This document shows, piece after piece, positions 56,977 through 64,000 of a stretch of DNA of 64,000 nucleotides; the first letter of the stretch is position 1, and every line of letters begins with the position of its first letter. The stretch is from assembly GCA_014281115.1 (NCBI GenBank), contig JACONQ010000007.1:186001-250000 (forward strand), given 5' to 3'. The position numbers and the translations under genes are program-made. The stretch is from Laburnicola sp. R22_1. Taxonomy: Eukaryota; Ascomycota; Dothideomycetes; Pleosporales; Didymosphaeriaceae. The notes under the pieces are model-generated. The model ran no database searches. It was not told where the DNA came from and worked only from the letters and a program-made list of their open reading frames with translations.

Positions 56977-58832
56977 ACGTACTCCACAATCAAGCGACTT
57001 ACCTAACCAAGCAACTTACTTTTGCCAAGACTCTACTAAAACGTACTACTATTAATAGTATAACGTAATGCCTTAACAATATAATAAACTACTAGCGTTA
57101 AATAAAGCTTGTATATAGCTTGCGATCTAGGCTATTAAATAAGACGCATTACTTTCGCAAAGACACGCTGCCGCCATCTATAATATCTCTTAAAAGACCC
57201 TTAGCCAACAACGCGCTAGAATTGCCTTCTAACGCAACTACTCACCCAACACAATAAAGCTTACTATAAGAGAGAAGCAGGCGATTATACAGCATATACT
57301 CGATCTAGACTTGTAAGGATTTTCGCCATAGCTTATTGCTATAGAGGATATGGCCAATTCTTTGCTAGCTAAGCGGCATCGCGACCCTATAGGCCATAAC
57401 TAGGCTCCAAACTTTGTTAAGCGTCAGCTAGAGCTTAAAGTCAAGTTTAATTAAAAGTACGACTATAAGAGAGCCCTTTAGGAGAATCCTAAGATAATAC
57501 AAGACTAGTTCCAGCTTGTGGAGAATATAAAGGCTAAGTATAGTATCCTAGATAAGGACACCTATAATTTCGACGAGTCTAGCTTTATAATAGGCATAAT
57601 ATTAACTAGAGTAGTAGTTATAGGCTCTAAGCATTAAGGATGGCCAAAGCAGGTGTAGCAGGGCAATAGGGAGTGGATAACAGTTATCTAAGGCATTAAC
57701 ACAATAGGGTGGTGAATCCCACCTTTTATTATCTTTGGGGGTAAGCACTACCTCTTTGCCTAGTATAAGGAGAAGGATCTACCTTATAATTAGATTATTG
57801 CAGTCTCTAAGAACGGCTAGACAACAAATAAGCTTAGTCTACAATGGCTAAAGCACTTTAATAAGCATATAAAGAGGTGTACTACTAGTAGAGTACGTTT
57901 GCTTATTATTAATAGCCACGAAAGTTATAACTTACTTAAATTCTAGGATTACTATAAAAAGAGTAATATTATTACTCTCTATATACCTTCACATTCGTCG
58001 CACCTCTTATAGCCACTTAACGTGAGTTGTTTTACGCTGTTAAAGAAGGCGTATAGGCGCTAAGCCAAAAATCTAATATGCAACTACATTACGCACATAA
58101 CTAAAATTAAGTTCTTACCTTGCTTTATTGCTGCTTTTAAGGCTTTAATTACTAAAAGTAATATTAAAGAAGGCTTTTAAGGTACTAGTCTAGTGCCCTA
58201 CAACCTAGAGGCTATACTATCGCAGCTTAACGTCCGCCTACGTATGCCTCTAGAATGTACTATTCGCAATAGTACATAGGAGTCGCAAACTCCGCGAAAT
58301 AGTATAGAACTTAGGTTACAATTAATGCTAGTTAAGCAGAGGATTTAAAGGCATATAGATAGTTCCCTAACTTATATAGTTAAGGCAGTGGAAAAGCTTA
58401 TTAAAGACGCCAAGCTAATAGGGCATTCTTTAGTGTTAATAACTAAACGCAACACTAAACTTTAAGCTACTAATAAGGCCGCCACGCGACGTAAATCGCA
58501 CAAAAGAAAGCGATTGCAGTAAGAAAAAGCTCTTACAGCTAAAGAGGGCCAGCGGCTAGCTACTCTAAAGGACTTTGCAGCACGCAGTAATAGTAAGAAG
58601 GCAAAGAAGAGGGCGCGCATTAATAGAGATAAGCTAACTTAATAGCGCTGTAGACGCTGCGGCAAGCCTAGGCACAATAAAACAACGTGTAAGTAAACTA
58701 CAAAAGTAGATTCTGAATAGATTAGCCTATTTAGACTATTAATAATAGTTTATATCAACTCTGTACTATTATAAATAGTATATATTTTAGTGGGGTCTTG
58801 GTAAAAGTAAGTCGCTTAGTTGTAAAGTATAT
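56977..58832 (+). mobile_element. Pogo/Fot1-type transposon O' (1856 bp, nested in R)
   Basis: Relative of transposon O. Left end ACGTACTCCACAATCAAGCG at 56977, right end as reverse complement at 58832, flanked by TA (56975-56976, 58833-58834). The left repeat has CAAGCGACTTAC and CAAGCAACTTAC 17 bp apart (56991, 57008). The right repeat keeps only one of the two, so it is shorter by one unit. It shows what an uninterrupted O looks like. Confidence 0.88.
57068..58720 (+). pseudogene. O' transposase (pogo DDE type with CCHC knuckle), degraded
   Basis: One 551-codon frame from ATG 57068 to TAG 58720 without frameshift but with roughly 25 stops. Blocks: HTH region to about 57400, NFDESSFIIGI (about 57566, first Asp kept), LLIINSHESYNL (about 57900, Asp replaced by Asn), LYIPSHSSHLL*PLNV, and the junction KDAKLIGHSLVLITKRN (about 58405) that is split in O. 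The basic stretch RRKSHKRKR is followed by CRRCGKPRHNKTTC, a CX2CX4HX4C knuckle. It is strongly similar to O but more RIP-mutated. Confidence 0.85.
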
Positions 58833-58834
58833 TA

Positions 58835-59930
58835 TAAACATATTAAAAAACGCGTTATAAAAGACTAGTAGGAAGCCTTCTTTATTAATATAAAAGACGC
58901 GTTGGCGTGCTAAGTTCCGCACGCGCTAGAAGTACTTTAGCTTTAGTAGCGCGAAACAGACCACATTAAGTGGCTAAAGAATATAAGATAAGTGCGCTAG
59001 CATACAGAGTATTAGGATCTTCTATTCTAGATAATAATCATTAAAATTCTAGGAGTGGTAGCTCTTATAGCTGTCTAGAATAAGTAACCTCTATAACCCT
59101 ACTATGCGCGGCCTTATATACGCGTTAAAGTGCTTTAACTATACAACTCTAAGCTCGCTGTTAGTCTAGCCAGTCTTAGAGACTAAGAGCTTCTAATCGC
59201 GGGAGATACTAGTCTCCTTATACCACGCTAAGATATAGACTCGCCCTTTATAGATAATAAAGGGCGGAGCAGCATACCTAGCAGCGCAAATACTCTAAAT
59301 TACTATAACCTACTCGCGGTTACCTGGCTAAACAAGCGTAGGTTAAGAACGTCTTTCTAAACTAGTTACAATCTTTATTAAGCTAATAACTCCTATCTAA
59401 AAGTCTATCTTATTAAAGTTATAAATGTCTTTATCCTACACTCTATACTTAGCTTTTATGTCCTCTACTAGCTAAAACTATGCGTTTATAACCTCTAGGT
59501 CTTCCTATTATATCCTCTATTAGTCCTTCGCTTAATTAAAAGCTATTTTAAGCTTAGGTACGCGCTTTACGAAGCGCTAAGCCTAGTATTATCCTATAGG
59601 GTCTCTATGTCGCGTAGCTAGCAGTTTGTTAGCTATATCTTCCACCTTACCTAGCTAGAATGCAAATCCTCGCGAATCTAGGTTAAGAATATACTATATA
59701 AGCGTCTGCTCTTTAGTTATAGTAAGCTTTGCCATGCCTAATCGTGTATCTGCTTAGGCGGTAATTCTGTTAATTCGATTACTTAGTGTAGACTTTAGGA
59801 TATTATATGCTGCAGTAGCGCGTCGTAGGCTTAAAATTTGCTTATTCTAATAGGCGTAAAGGGCAAGCTCAATTCTGCCTTCTTGATTAGATAATAACGC
59901 GTCGTGTTGTTAAGATATTATAATTCATAG
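58835..59930 (-). pseudogene. R transposase, N-terminal and DDE part
   Basis: Minus-strand pogo-type transposase. The recognisable end of the DDE domain reads SYIL*PLNVVCFALLK near 58985-58935 (consensus HLLQPLDVG.F.PLK), followed by INKEGFLLVFYNAFFNMF near 58885-58850, where O' is inserted. The N-terminal HTH is in the stop-rich region 59900-59500. It resembles the Q transposase, with which it also shares the ATTCTAT..AGTA end sequence. Confidence 0.65.
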
Positions 59931-60000
59931 TGAAGTGTTGTAGTCTTGGCAAAAACTGTCCGGCGGACTAATCTATCTGGGCTACTAATAGAATATATTA

Positions 60001-60316
60001 TACTCTATTTTATAAAAAGATAAGGCTATAGTTAGTTATCTTTTAAATAACTAGCTAAGGGCGCTACTTTTAAGATTAAATGTATATCTTAAAGTAAAGT
60101 AGTAGATAATAGTATTACTTACCTAATTAGCATCTATATACTTTTTTAAAGGTTATAGTAGCCCTTTAAATATTAACTCTAGCTTTAATATATCTTTAAG
60201 GTACTTAAATACTCTATTAACTACTATAATATATATTAGGCTAGTAAATAGGTTTAGGGTACCCAATTTAGATATAGGGTTAGGTTAGAGTTATATAGAC
60301 CCTAGGTATAGGTTAG
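60001..60316. other. AT-rich spacer between R and the copia element
   Basis: Decayed AT-rich DNA, nothing recognised. It ends GGTTAG, which partly matches GGTTAT after the copia 5' LTR. Confidence 0.45.
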
Positions 60317-61262
60317 TATTAAAACTATATTAGTAAGCAAAATAAATAATAAAATAACATGTTAGAATTTCCCTATTATAATAAAAGATAAATAGATAAA
60401 TAACTATAAGCTACCTAAAAATAAACTAAAATAGTCGTTCCGACAATAAGTTGCAATTAAAGCCAAAGTTAACTTTAAGTAACGCACAAAAAGTTTACTA
60501 AAAGATAATTATAAGAAATCTAATATTATATATATTAAAACTAAAACCAAAATATAATATAAAACTAACCTAATAAATATTATAAAATACGCTATCGTAA
60601 TGTAAATAAGCTCGTAATTAATGTTTCTAAATTAATAACTTTTGACAAACTTGTCGCAATTAAGCGCTTTAACAATTTTGAGCAATTGCTAAAAGAATAT
60701 ACTAAACAAGGCAATATTATATATATTAAATTACTTATTACTAAAAAACAAAATATAATATATAAAAGACTTATTTTATAATATAAAATACATTAGCGTA
60801 TAATAAACTAAGAAGTAATAAATTATGCTAAAATAAGGCGTTTATTATTAATATTACAACTAAGCAATAGTAAAATAAAGTTTATAATAGCTCGTATATA
60901 AAACACTAGTTTGTATATAAAACACTAGTTTGTATATAAAACACTAGTTTGTATATAAAACACTAGTTTGCATATAAAATACTAGTTTGTATATAATAGC
61001 TTATATATAAAACACTAGTCTATATATAAAATAATAGCTCGTATATAGAACACTATTACATATAAAATACTAGTTTAAACATTAGTTTAAAACACTAGCA
61101 CGCATAAAAGTTAAAGGCATAATTAAACTATACAAAACTAAGTATTCGTTAGTCTAAATTATTTTGTATATAGATTGCTAGGTAGCCAGTTTATTAAAAT
61201 TAATAAACCAGTTTAACAATACCAACTCGATTACCTTCTTATCTATTTATCCACTTTTCACA
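60317..61262 (+). mobile_element. Copia element 5' LTR (copy 3, 946 bp)
   Basis: Same family as copies 1, 2 and 4. Starts TATTAAAACTATATTAG (original TG changed to TA) and ends CTTTTCACA, followed at once by a primer binding site and, in the same direction, gag. This makes it the true 5' LTR of the copia element and fixes the orientation of the family. The shorter minisatellite (60893-61080) explains its length. Confidence 0.85.
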
Positions 61263-61285
61263 GGTTATGAGCCCGACGCTCTAAC
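61263..61285 (+). promoter_or_regulatory. Primer binding site, tRNA-Met internal (half-tRNA) type
   Basis: GGTTATGAGCCCGACGCTC directly follows the LTR end. Its reverse complement, GAGCGTCGGGCTCATAACC, reads like the D-stem-to-anticodon part of a tRNA with anticodon CAT (tRNA-Met), not like a tRNA 3' end. Drosophila copia and yeast Ty5 are known to prime from a tRNA half cut in the anticodon region; the same mode is inferred here. Confidence 0.75.
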
Positions 61286-61646
61286 AATTTTATTATTTAT
61301 TATTATCTACCTTTTAGCTTACTAAGCTATTCTTCTATCAATTTTTCGATATATACCTCATTTTTCTCAGAATTCCTTTAAGATTCTGATTCTTTTATGC
61401 TAGCTAGTCTAGTCCTTTTAGCTTACTAAGCTATCTTGGCAAAATCGATATTTTGACCAATACCTTATTTTTCTCAGAATTTTCTGAGCTCTTTTACTAG
61501 CTAGACTAGTTCATTACCTTTTTAGGCAATTTCGACAAGCCTTATCAATTTTTCAATAAATACCTCATTTTCCTTAGATTTCTAAGCTCTTTTTGGCCTA
61601 TCAATCTCATTTACAATAAGTTCTAAGATTTCTTCTATCTCTAAGC
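61286..61646 (+). other. Copia leader with imperfect internal repeats
   Basis: Untranslated leader between primer site and gag. TTTTAGCTTACTAAGCTAT, ATACCTCATTTTTCTCAGAAT and similar words recur two or three times at 61310-61570. No ORF. Confidence 0.5.
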
Positions 61647-62682
61647 AAGAGATGCTTAAGAATATTTCTAACTATGAGATGTAAAAGCCTAGGACTATTT
61701 CTATTCTTATAATAGAAAATTATATGGCTGCAATGTAGAGTGGTAATAATATTACAATTAATTTAGTGTCGAAAAATATTAATTTAAAAGCACAATTAAT
61801 TATTACTTTATTAGTCGAAGATGGTCCTTTACAGCATATTAAGGATTTATCTACAGCCAATAAGATGTGGACTTATTTGGGGAATCTTTATTCTCCTAAA
61901 GGTTACTATTCTGAATTTCTTCTTTTAAAGGAGTTATTTAATAGTACCTTGTTAGATTTTAATTTAATGGAGGAGTACCTTAATAAAATTAAATATTTAA
62001 CAACAAATCTTGACTATAAGTTAATTAAAATACCTAAACAGGTTATTGTGGCCTGGGTGTTAAACAATTTAACTCCTAATTATAAGGGGTTTATTACTTC
62101 AGTAACTTAATTATTTCGGGATGATTCTTCAAAGATTAATCTAGAGAATTTATTCTCTAATTTAATTAATGAAAGTCGTCGTCAGACGCACTTAGATAGT
62201 GATAAAACTAAGGTTTTATACACTAAATTCCAGAATTAACACAAAGTTATAAAGTCTAAACGATTTTGTAATAAGTGTAAAACAAATACCCACTTTACTA
62301 ATAAGTGTTGGTATTTACATCCTGAAAATAAACCTAAATGGTTTAAAATAAATCACGATTTCAAATATAAAAAGATAAAAAAATAGATAAAAATCTATTA
62401 AATCGTGAATCCGAATGTCCATCAGATCGACTAGATCGAAAGCTGTTAGATAAAATGGCTAAGTCATCTAAACTAATGGAAATTAAAAAGGTATTATTAA
62501 CTACCCTAAATAAAAAACAAACTAATTCAAGAAAAGGACATCGAAATCCTCGAAATCTAGAATTTAATTCTAGAAATCCTAAACAAGAATCAAAAACTAC
62601 TAAGGTATTTATAACTACTAAGTCAAAAAGCCCTAATCTAATACTAGATTTAGGTAGTTTATCTCATATTATTATATCCAAC
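61647..62682 (+). pseudogene. Ty1/copia gag and protease start, nearly intact
   Basis: Gag frame from about ATG 61647, with stops at codons 11 and 29 (61677, 61731), then an open 114-residue stretch (61766-62110; KMWTYLGNLYSPKGYYSEF), typical UBN2/gag-polypeptide of copia. CNKCKTNTHFTNKC at about 62264-62305 is an intact CX2CX4HX4C knuckle. A one-base shift in an A run (about 62380) leads to the protease frame (62401-62682), with LILDLGSLSHIIISN; the catalytic Ser/Thr next to Asp is Leu. At 62682 the frame is interrupted by a solo LTR and resumes at 63683. AT-rich codons but few stops, unlike the older elements. Confidence 0.85.
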
Positions 62683-63677
62683 TGTGAAAAGTGGATAAAT
62701 AGATAAGAAGGTGATCGAGTTGGTATTGTTAAACTGGTTAATTTAATTTTAATAAACTGGCTACCTAGCAATCTATATACAAAATAATTTAGACTAACGA
62801 ACACTTAGTTTTGTATAGTTTAATTATGCCTTTAACTTTTATACGTGCTAGTGTTTTAAACTAATGTTTGAACTAGTGTTTTATATGCAATAGTGTTTTA
62901 TATGCGAGCTATTATTTTATATACAGACTAGTGTTTTATATGCAAGCTATTATATGCAAACTAGTGTTTTATATGCAAACTAGTGTTTTATATACAAACT
63001 AGTATTTTATATGCAAACTAGTGTTTTATATGCAAACTAGTGTTTTATAAACAAACTAGTGTTTTATATGCAAACTAGTGTTTTATATACGAGCTATTGC
63101 AAACTTTGTTTTACTATTGCTTAGTTGTAACGTTAATAATAAACGCCTTATTTTAGCATAATTTATTACTCCTTAGTTTATTATACGCTAATGTATTTTA
63201 TATTGTAAAATAAGTCTTTTATATATTATATTTTGTTTTTTAGTAATAAGTAATTTAATACATATAATATTGCCTTGTTTAGTATATTCTTTTTAGCAAT
63301 TGCTCAAAATTGTTAAAGCGCTTAATTGCGACAAGTTTGTCAAAAGTTATTAATTTAGAATAATTAATTACGAGCTTATTTATATTACGATAGCGTATTT
63401 TATAATATTTATTAGGTTAGTTTTATATTATATTTTGGTTTTAGTTTTAAGTAAATTAATACATATAATATTGGATTTCTTACAATTATCTTTTAGTAAA
63501 CTTTTTGTGCGTTACTTAAAGTTGACTTTGGCTTCAATTGCAACTTATTGTTGGAACGACTATTTTAGTTTATTTTTAGGTAGCTTATAGTTATTTATCT
63601 ATTTATCTTTTATTATAACAGCGAAATTCTAACATGTTATTTTATTATTTATTTTGCTTACTAATATAGTTTTAACA
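62683..63677 (-). mobile_element. Solo copia LTR (copy 4, 995 bp) with 5 bp TSD
   Basis: TGTGAAAAGTGG...TTTTAACA, inverted relative to the host element. Flanked by CCAAC on both sides (62678-62682, 63678-63682), an exact target duplication. Taking it out restores one open copia frame. The minisatellite (about 62875-63095) shares a rare unit variant (TTTATAAACAAA) with copy 1, so these two copies derive from one another. Confidence 0.92.
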
Positions 63678-63682
63678 CCAAC

Positions 63683-64000
63683 AAAAACCTATTTATAGAA
63701 AATTCGTTAGTTAGAAAAACTACAAAAATACAATGGGGAAATAACAATATTTTAACTTCGCAATTTATTGGCAACGTGAGCTTTATATATAATAATACTA
63801 AGATAGTTTTAAATAACTGTCTTTATTTGCCTAAATTTAATGTAAATATTATATTAGTAAAGAAATTAGTCGAAAAAGACTTTGTAGTAAACTTTATAAA
63901 AGACAAAGCTATAATTAAAAAGAACACTAAAACAATATTAGAAGCAACTCTAATTAACAATCTTTATACAATAAATAAAGACAATATAGTAACAAATAAC
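63683..64000 (+). pseudogene. Copia pol continuation after the solo LTR (runs off window)
   Basis: Open frame through the window end, in phase with the protease segment once the LTR and one CCAAC are removed. It reads ...NNCLYLPKFNVNIILVKKL..., which matches the 'L.nvLyvP.l..nLlSv.kl' block that follows the protease in Ty1/copia polyproteins. Truncated at 64000, so integrase and reverse transcriptase would lie outside. Confidence 0.85.

Larger units (their letters stand above)
55927..59998 (-). mobile_element. Pogo-type transposon R (interrupted by O')
   Basis: Terminal inverted repeats (left ACATATTCTATTAGTAGCCC, right arm ATATATTCTATTAGTAGCCC as reverse complement), flanked by TA (55925-55926, 59999-60000). 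AGTAGCCCGAACAG and AGTCTGCCGAATAG are 17 bp apart (55939, 55956), and the spacing is the same at the right end. Without O' it is about 2.2 kb. A hairpin CTTTGCGCGGCT...AGCCGCGTAAAG lies at 56109-56140. Confidence 0.85.

Noticed and set aside
61263..61285. A tRNA-Met gene
   Set aside because: Only about 23 bases match, in antisense, with no acceptor stem or T-arm nearby; the position right after an LTR fits a primer binding site.

Overview
This 64 kb window looks like a filamentous ascomycete (Pezizomycotina) chromosome segment with an isochore structure. Most of it is very AT-rich, TpA-rich, stop-filled DNA made of old transposons. The pattern of change (C to T and G to A, TGG or CAG codons turned into stops, catalytic Asp codons turned into Asn) is what repeat-induced point mutation (RIP) leaves. 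Two short islands keep normal base composition and host genes with short introns. The species cannot be read from the sequence.

Layout. 1-8.7 kb: degraded DNA transposons (a Tc1/mariner-like transposase, a hAT-like transposase), a fragment of a Ty1/copia element, two roughly 1 kb copia LTRs and a solo gypsy LTR. 10.7-12.6 kb: gene island 1, with a 178 bp MITE-like element and one intact PhnB-like VOC-domain gene. 12.6-18.7 kb: a pogo/Fot1-type transposon O whose transposase gene is split by two further pogo-type elements, P1 and P2, lying head-to-head on one shared TA. 18.7-30.3 kb: AT desert with a clean GC-rich solo LTR, copies of a poly-A-tailed retroposon, many about 110 bp insertions with 10-14 bp target duplications, and a 237 bp (TATAA)n array. 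30.4-32.2 kb: pogo-type element Q.

32.35-36.7 kb: gene island 2. It holds a GNAT acetyltransferase gene and a UstYa-like (DUF3328) gene converging tail-to-tail. The latter is divergent from a three-exon, 615-residue polytopic membrane protein gene. UstYa-type proteins act in fungal RiPP (ustiloxin/cyclochlorotine-type) peptide pathways, but no precursor, kinase or oxidase gene is visible here. GNAT and UstYa each show a one-base frame conflict.

36.7-60 kb: a deep nest of elements. Gypsy element B (38291-55916) contains gypsy element A (39651-49732), which contains a Tc1-like element (46109-47665). LTR lengths (180 and 279 bp) and target duplications close each level. Then pogo-type element R (55927-59998) contains pogo-type O' (56977-58832). 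60.3-64 kb: a copia element with 5' LTR, a primer site matching an internal part of tRNA-Met, gag with an intact zinc knuckle, and protease, interrupted by an inverted solo LTR of its own family and running off the window. The gag-protease-LTR part is an almost identical inverted copy of 3896-6001, about 57 kb away.

The clearest structural signals are these: (i) all six pogo-type elements carry, in unrelated terminal repeats, a motif written twice with exactly 17 bp spacing; (ii) two families of very short retroposon-like insertions with 10-14 bp target duplications; (iii) the half-tRNA-type primer site of the copia element.
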